A stretch of 64,000 nt of DNA from CBDCRK01 sp965220955 (GTDB lineage Bacteria; Desulfobacterota; Binatia; Bin18; CBDCRK01), in NCBI GenBank assembly GCA_965220955.1, contig CBDCRK010000047.1:1-64000 (forward strand). The letters run 5' to 3'. Positions 27,410 through 36,292 of the stretch are shown piece after piece; positions within the stretch are counted from its first letter, which is position 1, and every line of letters begins with the position of its first letter. Position numbers and translations under genes: made by a program. Below the pieces are notes generated by a model that worked only from the letters and a program-made list of their open reading frames with translations, did not search any database and had not been told where the DNA came from.

Positions 27410-28192
27410 ATGGGACAGTTAGAAAACCGGGTGACATTGATTACGGGGGCTGGGCGAGGGCAGGGGCTTACTGCTGCGCGTCGCTTTGCTGCGGAGGGGG
27501 CGCGGATTGTTGTCAACGACCTTGATGCCGAATTAGTGAAGGCAGCGGTTGAGGGAGTCCGTGCTGCTGGGGGTGAGGCAGCAGAAGCAGTAGGAGACGT
27601 GTCGGTCTCAGCCGATGTCCGCCGCGTTTTGCAGGTTGCTAAAGACACCTTTGGTGGCCTCGATATCCTCTACAACAACGCTGGGATTGGTTACTCGGCA
27701 ACCCAAAGGTTTGGCATCGAAATGAGCGACATTGTTTCCTGTACCGAAGAAGACTGGCGCCGCATTCTGGATATCAACCTGGGTGGGGTATTTCTCTTTT
27801 GCAAATATGGTGTTCCTATGCTAATCGAGCGTGGCGGTGGGGTCATCCTCAATACCGCTTCTATTGCGGCACTGCGGGGCGGTGCTGATGCGCATGCCTA
27901 TACCGCCACCAAAGGCGCTGTTGTGGCCCTGACTCGGGCAATTGCCGTTACCTATGGGCCACGTGGGGTGCGCGCCAATGCCATCTGTCCGGGTATGATT
28001 GATACCGAGATGATCCAGACCCTCATCAAGTCTGATGAGATCCGGACTGCTCTTGCCCACTGTACGCCCCTAGGTCGAATCGGAACGGCTGAGGACATAG
28101 CCGAGGTTGCTCTCTTCCTGGTGAGCAATGCCTCCCGCTTTGTTACCGGTGAGGCGTTCGTGGTGGATGGTGGAATTATTCAGCGAATCTAG
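27410..28192 (+). CDS. SDR-family oxidoreductase upstream of the 2-oxoacid dehydrogenase genes
   Basis: The product has 260 residues, starting after GAGGAGG. Classical short-chain dehydrogenase features are present: 'TLITGAGRGQGLTAARRF' (TGxxxGxG cofactor site), 'LDILYNNAGIG', the catalytic 'ILNTASIAALRGGADAHAYT' with Tyr in 'HAYTATKGA' (YxxxK), and 'PRGVRANAICPGMIDTEMI'. It probably oxidises a secondary alcohol with NAD(P)+. It lies 89 bases ahead of the E1-alpha gene and could supply its 2-oxo or diketone substrate, though this is inference. Confidence 0.87.
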   Translation: MGQLENRVTLITGAGRGQGLTAARRFAAEGARIVVNDLDAELVKAAVEGVRAAGGEAAEAVGDVSVSADVRRVLQVAKDTFGGLDILYNNAGIGYSATQRFGIEMSDIVSCTEEDWRRILDINLGGVFLFCKYGVPMLIERGGGVILNTASIAALRGGADAHAYTATKGAVVALTRAIAVTYGPRGVRANAICPGMIDTEMIQTLIKSDEIRTALAHCTPLGRIGTAEDIAEVALFLVSNASRFVTGEAFVVDGGIIQRI

Positions 28193-28281
28193 TACACTGC
28201 GGCAGAAGTCTTTGATCTGATGGAGAATCAGCTACTTTCCATAAAGAGTAAAAGGTTAGAAACTTCCGCATGGAGTGACTT

Positions 28282-29229
28282 ATGGACCAGAAGTTAGGGT
28301 TGGATATCTTCAAGACTGCCTTGCTCTCGCGTCGCTTCGAGGCACGCATCATCCAGATGGCTATGGCCGGTGAAATCCCTGGTACTCTCCATGGAGGCGC
28401 TGGCCAAGAAGTCTGCCAGGCAGCTGCCATTGCTGCTTTGGGCAAGGACGATTATGTTCTCTATGGCCACCGCGGCCTGGCTTATATGATAGCCCGGGGT
28501 GTCAGCCTTGAGAGCATTCTAGCCGATATTGCCGGCAAAGAGGGGGCTACAAACCGTGGCAAAGGTGGGGTTATGCACGTTGTCGACGTTCCTCACGGCA
28601 TCCTCGGTGAGAGCGGTACTCTGGGCGGTGGCTTCGTCATCTCGGTTGGCGTAGGCATGGCCATCAAACGACGCGGTAAGGGGCAGGTTGTGGTTTACTT
28701 CTTTGGCGATGGCACTGCTAATCGTGGCACCTTCCATGAATCCCTCAATTGGGCGGCTTTACAAAAGCTTCCCTGCGTCTACTTCTGCGAGAATAACGGC
28801 TGGGCGGTTTCTGTCCCCACAACTGTCTCGACTGCTGTGCAAAATATTGCCGATCGGGCTGTCGGCTACGATATTCCCGGTGTTGTGGTAGACGGCGGTG
28901 ACGCCTTTGCTGTTTGCGAAGTGATGGAGAAGGCAGTGGAACGGGCGCGTGCCGGCCAGGGACCAACGCTGATTGAGGCCAAGGTCACTCGCCTGCTGGG
29001 ACACTACGTGGGTGACCAGCAAGCCTATCGTTCCGATGCGGCCACCGTAGCTGCTAAAGATCCTCTACCGATATTCCAGCAAACCCTAATCGAGGCTAAT
29101 GTCCTGGATGAACAGGCCCTGGCAGAGCTGGAGAAGGAAATAGATAGACAGGTCGAAGGGGCAATAGAAAAGGTCAAGGCAGCCTCACCTCTGGCCCCCG
29201 AGTTGGCGCTAGAAGACCTGTATGCCTAA
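28282..29229 (+). CDS. 2-oxoacid (pyruvate/acetoin) dehydrogenase E1 component, alpha subunit
   Basis: The product has 315 residues. The thiamine diphosphate motif GDG-x-N is read as 'VVVYFFGDGTANRGTFHES', with 'PCVYFCENNGWAVSVPT' after it; 'GHRGLAYMIARG' and 'TNRGKGGVMHV' are active-site loops. It decarboxylates a 2-oxo acid (or cleaves acetoin) and passes the acyl group to the lipoyl arm of E2. The length is that of the acetoin/pyruvate dehydrogenase E1-alpha branch; which substrate is used cannot be decided here. It is followed after 15 bases by the beta-subunit gene. Confidence 0.9.
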   Translation: MDQKLGLDIFKTALLSRRFEARIIQMAMAGEIPGTLHGGAGQEVCQAAAIAALGKDDYVLYGHRGLAYMIARGVSLESILADIAGKEGATNRGKGGVMHVVDVPHGILGESGTLGGGFVISVGVGMAIKRRGKGQVVVYFFGDGTANRGTFHESLNWAALQKLPCVYFCENNGWAVSVPTTVSTAVQNIADRAVGYDIPGVVVDGGDAFAVCEVMEKAVERARAGQGPTLIEAKVTRLLGHYVGDQQAYRSDAATVAAKDPLPIFQQTLIEANVLDEQALAELEKEIDRQVEGAIEKVKAASPLAPELALEDLYA

Positions 29230-29244
29230 AGAGCGGAGTTACCC

Positions 29245-30216
29245 ATGGCAGTTATTACATACAGCGCGGCCATAAAGCAGGCCCTTACGGAAGAGATGGA
29301 GCGGGACGAAAACGTGATTCTTTACGGGGAAGATGTTGTCTCAATGGGAGGCATCTTTCGAGTCACGGAGGGCCTGCAACAACGTTTTGGTTCTGACCGC
29401 GTTTTCGATTCTCCTATTTCTGAGCCGGTCATTGTCGGAGCAGGTGTGGGAGCGGCAATTATGGGACTGCGTCCGGTGGTCGAGCTCCAGTTTGCCGACT
29501 TTATTTTTACTGCTGCAGACGAGGTTTTCCTCAAAGCAGGCATGTGGCGCTTTATGCACGGAGGTGCTTTCAAGGTGCCGCTTGTTGTGCGGGCGCCCTC
29601 AGGCGGGTCTGGATTTGGGCCAGAGCACTCCGCCTGTCCCGAGGCTTTTGTCATGCATGCCCCGGGCCTTCTTTGCGCGGTCCCTTCTACCCCTGAGGAG
29701 GCCAAGGGCCTCCTCAAAACGGCGATTCGCTTGGACAACCCGGTCATATTCTTTGAACATAAACTGCTCTATGCAACCCGTGGTGAAGTGCCGGAAGATG
29801 ACTCCACTACTCCCTTTGGTCAGGCAGTTGTACGCCGCGAGGGTGAGGCTGTTACCATTGTTGCCTGGCAAGATATGCTACGCAGGGTACTGTCGGCTGC
29901 CAACCGTCTCAGTCAAGAGGGCATTGAGGTCGAAGTAATCGATCCCCGCACTCTGAACCCGTTTGACCGAGACACGATCATCGAGTCTGTCAAGAAAACC
30001 GGCGCCTGTATGGTTGTTGAGGAAGCCTACCGGACGCTTGGGGTAGGTGCAGAGATTGGAGCCATGCTCCTGGAGAACGCTTTGCCCTATCTTGACAAAC
30101 CGTTCAAGCGGCTGGCCATTCCAGATGTCCCGCTCTCCACCAGCCAGCACTTGGTGAACTACGTTGTGCCCTCGGAAGACAACATTTACAGGGCGGTGAA
30201 AGAACTTGTCGCTTGA
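29245..30216 (+). CDS. 2-oxoacid (pyruvate/acetoin) dehydrogenase E1 component, beta subunit
   Basis: The product has 323 residues with the usual transketolase-like pyrimidine-binding domain ('ENVILYGEDVVSMGGIFRVT', 'DSPISEPVIVGAGVGAAIMG', 'VELQFADFIFTAADE') and C-terminal domain ('VEVIDPRTLNPFDRDTIIES'). It completes the alpha2-beta2 E1 enzyme. The end overlaps the presumed E2 start by about 11 bases, consistent with coupled translation. Confidence 0.92.
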   Translation: MAVITYSAAIKQALTEEMERDENVILYGEDVVSMGGIFRVTEGLQQRFGSDRVFDSPISEPVIVGAGVGAAIMGLRPVVELQFADFIFTAADEVFLKAGMWRFMHGGAFKVPLVVRAPSGGSGFGPEHSACPEAFVMHAPGLLCAVPSTPEEAKGLLKTAIRLDNPVIFFEHKLLYATRGEVPEDDSTTPFGQAVVRREGEAVTIVAWQDMLRRVLSAANRLSQEGIEVEVIDPRTLNPFDRDTIIESVKKTGACMVVEEAYRTLGVGAEIGAMLLENALPYLDKPFKRLAIPDVPLSTSQHLVNYVVPSEDNIYRAVKELVA

Positions 30217-31870
30217 AGTTACCGCAGTCTCAAGCACTCCTATCCTGATGCCCAAGATCGGCCAAGCCATGGCCGAAGGTACGGTCATCCAATGGCACTG
30301 CCAGGAGGGCGAACGCGTCGAGAAGGACCAGCTTCTTGTTACCATTGAGACGGACAAAGCCACTTACGACCTTGAGGCTCCTGCAAACGGCCCCTTGCAC
30401 ATCTATATTGGCGAAGGGCAAGAGGTGCCGATTGGGACCCTGATTGGCGAGATTGGCGAGGCCTCACAAAAACCAACTGCGCCTGCGGTTGCAACCCCAT
30501 CTCCGACCTCTACAGCGGCAAGGGCAACGGTACGGACAAGCAAGAAAATCCTGGCCTCGCCCAAGGCAAAGCAGCTTGCGGCTCAGCACGGTATTGAGCT
30601 TTCTCATATCACACCGGCTGCAGCAGACGGCGTGATCTCGGCTGCTGATGTCGAGAAAACTATTGCTGCGGGTAACATAGTAGCACCAGCCGTCACCGGC
30701 AAAGTAGTTGGCCGTTCTCTTCGCGAGCAGCGTAAGTTGACCGGTATCCGCAGAACTTCTGCTCGCCGTGTCCTGGAGGCTTGGCAGACCATCCCTCATA
30801 TTGTCCAAATGGTTGATGTAGACGCAACCAAGTTGCTCACGGCACGGGCCCAGTTCAAGACAGAATTTCCCTCTATCACCCTCAACGATCTCATCCTACA
30901 TACTGCTGCCCGTGTAATGGCTGAAAACCCGGATCTGAATGGTACGGTCCGGGAGGAGACCCTGGTGCTCTATGAGGGGGTGGATGTTGGCTTTGCCGTG
31001 GATACCCCGCGCGGGCTAGTAGTGCCGGTTATTCGCCGAGCTGATGAGCTCTCAGCAGTACAGATTACTGCTGAGAGTCAGCGCCTGATTGAAGCTGCGC
31101 GTTCTGGACGGTTTGCGCCTGAGGACATTGGCAATGCTAGCCTCACGGTCTCTAACCTGGGCATGTTTGGTATCCGTGCTGGAACGCCAGTGATCAACCT
31201 GGGTGAGCCCATTCTTGTTTTTGTTGGCGCCGTAGAAGATCGACCCACAGTTATAGAAGGTGAAGTCGTTGTCCGGCCCTCACTTACCCTCAGTATTGCT
31301 TATGACCATCGTGTTGCCGATGGTGTGGCCGCCGCCAAGTTCACCCGCGGTCTAAAGAAAGCCCTGGAAGAACAGGAGTCTGGAGTCAGAAACACGGAGA
31401 GCGAAGGACGCGACAACGCAGCGGCGGCTCCCGTCAGCCCAAGAAAAGAACTGGGCACCAGAGAAATACGCATAGCATCTGAGGGGGACGGCTACCTTGT
31501 CAATGTGCATAGCCGTGGCCATAGCTGGGTCCTTGACGAACCCATGGCCGACGGTGGTACCAACGAAGGTCCGGACCCGGTGTCTGCTTTTCTTGGTGCC
31601 CTGCTTTCCTGTATGACCATTGCCTTCAAAGCGATCGCCCGCCGCCGAAAGGTGACAATCGAGCAGATAGAAGGCCAGATACAGGCCACGCCAGAGGGTC
31701 GTATCAGCGTCATTGCCATGACCCTGGAAGTCTGGAGTCCGGATCCAGAGGAAAGCGTGCGCGCTCTTTTGGAACCAGCCAAGCGCAGCTGTTTTGTCAG
31801 TAACGTTCTGAAACCAGATATCGACTACAAGCAGGATCTTTCTATCCATACTACGAAGACAAATCCCTAG
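30206..31870 (+). CDS. Dihydrolipoamide acyltransferase (E2) fused to an OsmC/Ohr-type peroxiredoxin
   Basis: The product has 554 residues from a TTG start (30206) overlapping E1-beta; ATG 30248 is the next option but would trim the lipoyl domain. Order: a lipoyl domain (1-80) with Lys51 in 'ETDKATY'; an Ala/Pro/Thr linker; a peripheral subunit-binding domain (~112-150, 'SPKAKQLAAQHGIELSHITP'); a catalytic acyltransferase domain (~180-395) ending in 'SIAYDHRVADGVAAAKF' with the active His near 367; a short Asn/Ala/Pro linker; then an OsmC domain (~417-554) with Cys469 ('ALLSCMTIAFKA') and Cys529 ('RSCFVSNVL'). OsmC/Ohr enzymes reduce organic hydroperoxides and are known to take electrons from lipoylated proteins, so the fusion couples donor and acceptor in one chain. 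No E3 gene is in the window. Confidence 0.9.
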   Translation: MSLEVTAVSSTPILMPKIGQAMAEGTVIQWHCQEGERVEKDQLLVTIETDKATYDLEAPANGPLHIYIGEGQEVPIGTLIGEIGEASQKPTAPAVATPSPTSTAARATVRTSKKILASPKAKQLAAQHGIELSHITPAAADGVISAADVEKTIAAGNIVAPAVTGKVVGRSLREQRKLTGIRRTSARRVLEAWQTIPHIVQMVDVDATKLLTARAQFKTEFPSITLNDLILHTAARVMAENPDLNGTVREETLVLYEGVDVGFAVDTPRGLVVPVIRRADELSAVQITAESQRLIEAARSGRFAPEDIGNASLTVSNLGMFGIRAGTPVINLGEPILVFVGAVEDRPTVIEGEVVVRPSLTLSIAYDHRVADGVAAAKFTRGLKKALEEQESGVRNTESEGRDNAAAAPVSPRKELGTREIRIASEGDGYLVNVHSRGHSWVLDEPMADGGTNEGPDPVSAFLGALLSCMTIAFKAIARRRKVTIEQIEGQIQATPEGRISVIAMTLEVWSPDPEESVRALLEPAKRSCFVSNVLKPDIDYKQDLSIHTTKTNP

Positions 31871-31925
31871 CTGGGGAATATTACCTTCTTGAGAATTCTT
31901 TTTTCCATCATCAGGAGAAGAGGGC

Positions 31926-32006
31926 ATGAAATCTCAGGAAGTAATTGATGCGGTAGTACAGTCAGCAGTAGCAGAACGCTGGGTGTCCTTACCGTTGCCA
32001 GGGTAG
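31926..32006 (+). CDS. Possible 26-codon peptide or truncated gene start
   Basis: An ATG preceded by GGAGAAGAGGG opens a 26-codon frame ('MKSQEVIDAVVQSAVAERW') and stops at 32004-32006. The ribosome-binding site is good, and the gene would be the last of the E2 operon. It may be the start of a gene cut off by the repeat-like sequence that follows. I do not recognise it. Confidence 0.3.
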   Translation: MKSQEVIDAVVQSAVAERWVSLPLPG

Positions 32007-32064
32007 GACAGCCTCCTTAAAGCATCTAACAAAATAAACCTCTGTGAATACTGCTGCCGGACGC

Positions 32065-32127
32065 AAATCCTCTCTTTGAAAAAGGGGCGGCCCGCGCAGG
32101 GGAAAGCGCGTAGCGCGGGGGAATTTG
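32065..32127. repeat. Intergenic GC-rich hairpin between convergent genes
   Basis: CCCGCGC (32091-32097) pairs with GCGCGGG (32113-32119), and an outer AAATCC/GGAATTT pair encloses it. The stretch lies between the E2 operon and the convergent esterase gene. It could act as a bidirectional transcription barrier, but there is no clear T-tract; it also resembles dispersed intergenic repeats. Confidence 0.4.
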
Positions 32128-32167
32128 CTTTACGCGAAAGTGAGCAGTAACGTCGCTTACCATTGGA

Positions 32168-33106
32168 TTACTGGCTCTTAGAGAAAGCCGAGCGTAGCCC
32201 GGCAGCCGCCTCTTCGATGGCCTTCTTTGCCTGATCCAGCGCTGTGGCCATACCGAAAAAGCCGTGGATAACGCCGTGGTAGCGGGTGCTCACTACGGGC
32301 ACGCCCGCCTCCCGCAGCCGAGCTGCGTATGCTTCGCCCTCATCTCGCAAGGGGTCGAATTCAGCCGTGAGCACAAGCGCCGGGGGTAAGCCACGCAGGT
32401 TCTGCGCTCTTAGGGGAGAGGCATAGGGATTATGGCCATCGGCCTCGTTTCTTAGATAGAGATTCCAGAACCAGGCCATCATCTCCTTGGTAAGGAAGTA
32501 GCCCTCGGCATTTTCTCGGTATGATGCTGAGTCAGAGGCATAATCAGTGACCGGATATATAAGCAACTGGTAAGCAAGGGGAGGGGTGCCATGGTCCCGG
32601 GCCGTGAGCGCAACAACTGCCGCCAGGTTGCTACCTGCGCTTTCACCACCAACAGCAATCCGAGTCGGGTCGGCATCAATAGTGGCGGCCTTGTCTGCAA
32701 CCCACTTCGTTGCAGCATAGCAGTCATCCACGGCAGCAGGAAATTTGTATTCCGGGGCCAAGCGATAGTCGGATGACACCACCATGCAGTGGGCTCCGTT
32801 GGTCAGGGCACGACAAGCAGCATCAACAGTCTCGATGCTGCCAACTACCCAGCCACCACCGTGAAAATAAACCAGCACAGGGAAGGGTCCGCTACCTTCC
32901 GGCGTGTAGATGCGTAACGCAATCTCCCCGCCCGGACCAGGTATTAACTGGTCTTCCACCTTACCAACGCGCTCTGGTTCACTCGTGGGGGCTCGCATTG
33001 CCAGCACCGCCTGACGGGCCTCTTCTGGCGACATTTTATGTAAAGGTGGCACCCCGGCCGTAGCCATCTGATCCAGTATCACTTTCATTTGTGGGTCCAG
33101 AGGCAT
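32168..33106 (-). CDS. HSL-family alpha/beta hydrolase (esterase/lipase)
   Basis: The 312-residue protein has the hormone-sensitive lipase signatures: oxyanion 'VYFHGGGWVVGS' near residue 80, nucleophile 'AVGGESAGSNLA' (GxSxG) near 155, the Asp in 'TAEFDPLRDEGE' and the His in 'HGVIHGFFGM'. It should hydrolyse short-chain esters in the cytoplasm. The start at 33106 follows AAGGAGG. Downstream of it the strand direction switches. Confidence 0.92.
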   Translation of the reverse strand: MPLDPQMKVILDQMATAGVPPLHKMSPEEARQAVLAMRAPTSEPERVGKVEDQLIPGPGGEIALRIYTPEGSGPFPVLVYFHGGGWVVGSIETVDAACRALTNGAHCMVVSSDYRLAPEYKFPAAVDDCYAATKWVADKAATIDADPTRIAVGGESAGSNLAAVVALTARDHGTPPLAYQLLIYPVTDYASDSASYRENAEGYFLTKEMMAWFWNLYLRNEADGHNPYASPLRAQNLRGLPPALVLTAEFDPLRDEGEAYAARLREAGVPVVSTRYHGVIHGFFGMATALDQAKKAIEEAAAGLRSAFSKSQ

Positions 33107-33131
33107 AACGTCCTCCTTATGTGAATAAGAT

Positions 33132-33926
33132 TTATGCCTTCATGAGAAAATCGAGCACAAGTTGAGAGAACTCATCCGGTTTTTCTAATGGTGGACAGTT
33201 GCCACAGCGGTCGATCACTTCTAGGCGCGATCCAGAAATGGCCTGATGGTATAGCTGGCCGCACTCCAGGGGTACGATCCTGTCCTCTCGTCCCCAGAGA
33301 ATGAGGGCGGGTACACGCAACCGAGGCAATAGCCAAGGCAAGCTGGGATTATACATGTAAGGCTTCCAGCAGAGTCGTATGGCCATCTCCTGGTTTTGTA
33401 TCTGCACCTCCCTCTCTTCCGCAGAGGGCTTTTGGCCAAAAAGTTCCCGATATTCTGGCACCTGTTGCGGGTCAAAATAGGCCAGCTTTCTGGTTTCTTC
33501 CTGGCCAAACAGAAAAACGTCGGTAATTTCTCCTTCTTGGGGCTGGATTCCGGCAGCATCGACCAGAATGAGGCGGTCTATTATATGGGGGCACATAACG
33601 GCCATCTCTGCTGCTAGCCACCCACCCATGAAATGGCCAACAAGACACACTTTTTCCAGACCCAGCTCCTGCAGAAACCACAAGTAGAAATGGGCAAGGT
33701 CTGACAGGGTTTCTAGCCAGGGTGGTCGCTGGGAAAGGCCAAAGCCAGGATAGGTAGGCGCATAGACGGTGAAGTGTTGGGCGAGGCTACGGTGATAGGA
33801 GAGCCATCCTAGATTGCCTTCGACACTATGCAGCACCACCAATGGCTTACCCTGGCCTCCCTTGAATAGGTGGATCTTGGCTCCAGCTACTTCAACAAAC
33901 TCCTCAAGGTATTCTAAATTCGCCAT
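33132..33926 (-). CDS. Alpha/beta-hydrolase-fold protein lacking catalytic Ser and His
   Basis: The product has 264 residues from ATG 33926, which has GAGGAAA upstream; a longer frame would run into the LLM gene. The fold is complete ('FTVYAPTYPGFGLSQRPPW', 'LILWGREDRIVPLE' with Asp215). The nucleophile elbow, however, reads 'LVGHFMGGW' (Phe99 instead of Ser, TTC for TCC) and the His site reads 'DRCGNCPPLEKP' (Asn243 instead of His, AAC for CAC). Both are single-base changes from the catalytic residues, with the frame otherwise intact. It is either a non-catalytic binding protein or an enzyme in early decay. It lies just downstream of the LLM oxidoreductase and is probably cotranscribed. Confidence 0.82.
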   Translation of the reverse strand: MANLEYLEEFVEVAGAKIHLFKGGQGKPLVVLHSVEGNLGWLSYHRSLAQHFTVYAPTYPGFGLSQRPPWLETLSDLAHFYLWFLQELGLEKVCLVGHFMGGWLAAEMAVMCPHIIDRLILVDAAGIQPQEGEITDVFLFGQEETRKLAYFDPQQVPEYRELFGQKPSAEEREVQIQNQEMAIRLCWKPYMYNPSLPWLLPRLRVPALILWGREDRIVPLECGQLYHQAISGSRLEVIDRCGNCPPLEKPDEFSQLVLDFLMKA

Positions 33927-33963
33927 AAATATTTCCTCTTCAGGACGCATACAAGATTCGCCC

Positions 33964-35175
33964 CTACGGCGCTTTTTCGTAGGGACCTGGTAGGTCAAGC
34001 TCTTTGCCCATCTCTCTTAGGGCAGGTAGGACCTCCTGCTGCATAAGAGTCAGGCACCTCATAGTGTCCTCATGGCCAATGGTGCCATCGTTGGTCCACG
34101 CTCCCAGGATGCCTGGCCGCACTTCCGTCAGCACCTGACGTAGCTTTTTGATTACTGTGTCAGGGTTACCTACAATGACCCGATTAGTCTCCACAACCTT
34201 TTCCCACCCTGCGGCATCAATGCCGCCGTAGAGGGGGTCCGGTCGCAAAGAATGGCGGTATTGCTCAATCAGCCTTTTACGGCCTTCTTGTGAGTTGTAA
34301 CCCGGAGGAGCCATAAAGTCAGAAGGCATAGGCACACGGCCAACGCCGGCGTTGCCGACAAGGAAGCCCTTGCCCACCTCGTAAGCCTTCTCGTCGGTAT
34401 CCTGCACATGGATGCGAACCAGGTAACCAAAGTTTTGCGGTCCCGGCTCATAGCCGACTTCTTTGGCCGCCTCCGTATAGATGGCCGTCAGGTCCATAGT
34501 TACCTGGGGATCGGTTTCTAGGTAGATGTAGGGGTAATGGTGGTGGGCACACCAAACCAAAGTCTCGGGGCTACCCACTCCCGGGATCCAGATGGGGGGG
34601 TGAGGCTTTTGTATAGGGCGTTCGAAGGGATTGACCACCCGGAACTGGTAATGCCTGCCCTCCCAGCGAAATGGCCCGGGAGTTGTCCAGGTCTTGATGA
34701 TCAAGTCATGCGCCTCCTCAAACCGTTCCCGGTTATACACCGGATTGACGTTAGTTGCCCAGGTTTCGATGCCGGTGCCGCGTACAAAGCCGGACACCAG
34801 GCGACCTCTAGAGATCATGTCGATTTCCGCCAACTCCTCAGCCAGGCGTATGGGGTTGTCGAAAATAGGCAGCGGATTGCCTAGAAGAACGATCTTGGGC
34901 TTCTTAGTGATACGGGCCAGAATGGCGGCTTCGAGGTTCATGGCCGCACCCAAGCAGGTGGGTGTGTTGTGATGCTCATTGAGCATTAACCCATCAAAGC
35001 CAACTTCTTCTGCATACTCATACTCGTCTAAGTATTCATTATAGAGGTCAGCGCCCAACTCCGGGTTGAAGTGGGAGTTAGGAAACGTGAGCCGTACTGA
35101 GCTACGAAAGCTGTTTTTTACATCCTCCTCCGAGTAAGCAACATAGGGACGTTCAGTGAATCGCATCAAAAACAT
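33964..35175 (-). CDS. LLM-class flavin (or F420)-dependent oxidoreductase
   Basis: The 403-residue protein is a luciferase-like TIM barrel: 'YEYAEEVGFDGLMLNEHHNT' near residue 55, 'KIVLLGNPLPIFDNPIRLAE' near 95, 'DMISRGRLVSGFVRGTG' near 120 and 'PHPPIWIPGVGSPETL' near 195. Such enzymes are monooxygenases or reductases using FMN or F420; since the same window carries F420 genes, F420 is possible but not shown. AGGAGG lies upstream of ATG 35175. The neighbours (SDR and hydrolase-like gene on the same strand) suggest a small catabolic operon. Confidence 0.87.
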   Translation of the reverse strand: MFLMRFTERPYVAYSEEDVKNSFRSSVRLTFPNSHFNPELGADLYNEYLDEYEYAEEVGFDGLMLNEHHNTPTCLGAAMNLEAAILARITKKPKIVLLGNPLPIFDNPIRLAEELAEIDMISRGRLVSGFVRGTGIETWATNVNPVYNRERFEEAHDLIIKTWTTPGPFRWEGRHYQFRVVNPFERPIQKPHPPIWIPGVGSPETLVWCAHHHYPYIYLETDPQVTMDLTAIYTEAAKEVGYEPGPQNFGYLVRIHVQDTDEKAYEVGKGFLVGNAGVGRVPMPSDFMAPPGYNSQEGRKRLIEQYRHSLRPDPLYGGIDAAGWEKVVETNRVIVGNPDTVIKKLRQVLTEVRPGILGAWTNDGTIGHEDTMRCLTLMQQEVLPALREMGKELDLPGPYEKAP

Positions 35176-35207
35176 ACACTATACCTCCTATTGCCTGCTG
35201 AGGCTTT

Positions 35208-36008
35208 TTACATATTGGCCACTTTAAGGTCTGTGCCTCCGCTTACCGGCAGGGTGGCACCAGTAATGAAGCTGGCCGCATCGGAAACAAGAAAGACTGC
35301 TGCCTCGCCAATGTCCTGGGGCTTGCCTAGGCGACCCAACGGTATGCTTCTGGCATGGGCTTCTTTCTGTTGATCGGTGAGCGCGCTACCCATCATTGGG
35401 GTCTCAATCGGCCCTGGGGCAATGGCATTGACGCGTACACCGGAGCCTGCGACCTCATAGGCCAAATCGCGGGTGAAGGCCACTACCCCGGCTTTGGAAG
35501 CGGCGTAGGGCACATGAACCACAGTGTAGTGGAAGGCAGCAATCGAGGCAATGTTAACAACTGCCCCGCTCCTTTGCTTAATCATTTCCGGCACCACTCG
35601 ACGGCAACATAGAAACACGCCCTTGAGATTCACGTCCAGTACTTTGTCCCAATCGGCCTCACTTTGCTCGACCAAAGGTTTCACCACAACGGTGCCGGCA
35701 TTGTTTACTAGGATATCGATTTTGCCAAAACGGCTCAGGGTCTCCCGAACCAAACGATCCACGTCTTCAACTTGTGCCACGCTACCCTGGACACCAAGGG
35801 CCTGCACGCCCAGGGCTTCAACATCGGCCACAGCCTCTGCAATACGTTCCTCGACACGGTCATTGACAACAATGTGGGCGCCTTCACGAGCTAAGCACAG
35901 GGCCACACCGTGGCCAATCCCCTGCCCAGCGCCAGTAACAATTGCCACGCGGCCGTCGAGTCTGCTCCCAGGCTCTCTCTTGCCAGTGGCTGAATCTTCT
36001 GGCGGCAT
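35208..36008 (-). CDS. SDR-family oxidoreductase
   Basis: The product has 266 residues with the complete classical set: 'VAIVTGAGQGIGHGVALCL' (cofactor), 'VNDRVEER', 'KIDILVNNAGTVV', the catalytic Ser in 'VVNIASIAAFHY', Tyr and Lys in 'VPYAASKAGVVAFT' and 'VNAIAPGPIETPMM'. It probably oxidises a hydroxy compound with NAD+. It is the first gene of the minus-strand run that continues with the LLM oxidoreductase and the hydrolase-like gene. Confidence 0.9.
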   Translation of the reverse strand: MPPEDSATGKREPGSRLDGRVAIVTGAGQGIGHGVALCLAREGAHIVVNDRVEERIAEAVADVEALGVQALGVQGSVAQVEDVDRLVRETLSRFGKIDILVNNAGTVVVKPLVEQSEADWDKVLDVNLKGVFLCCRRVVPEMIKQRSGAVVNIASIAAFHYTVVHVPYAASKAGVVAFTRDLAYEVAGSGVRVNAIAPGPIETPMMGSALTDQQKEAHARSIPLGRLGKPQDIGEAAVFLVSDAASFITGATLPVSGGTDLKVANM

Positions 36009-36189
36009 AACGCTCCCTCCTTATTCCGCTATAGCCATTACACAACTATAGCTACCTCTTGTGCCCTACAGAGGTCAAGAAGAAAAGGGGGGTGAGGTTT
36101 AACTTGGATTTAGGGCTAATGCTTCCCGTCTTCCTGCCGATTATTATTATCAAGGCGAAGGCAAGGCTGAGAGAGCAAGAACAATGGAC

Positions 36190-36217
36190 CTAGGATGCTA
36201 AGACTAGGATGCTAAGA
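36190..36217 (+). promoter_or_regulatory. 14-bp perfect tandem repeat upstream of the receiver gene
   Basis: CTAGGATGCTAAGA occurs twice in direct tandem (36190-36203 and 36204-36217) in the divergent intergenic region, about 75 bases ahead of the receiver start. Tandem sites of this size are typical of regulator binding, but a replication-slippage origin is equally possible. Confidence 0.3.
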
Positions 36218-36292
36218 ATAGTCTCCTCGGACATCATCTGTCAAAAGGCTGTAATTGAAAGAACAGAATAACGGGATGGCTAAAAGAAAGGG

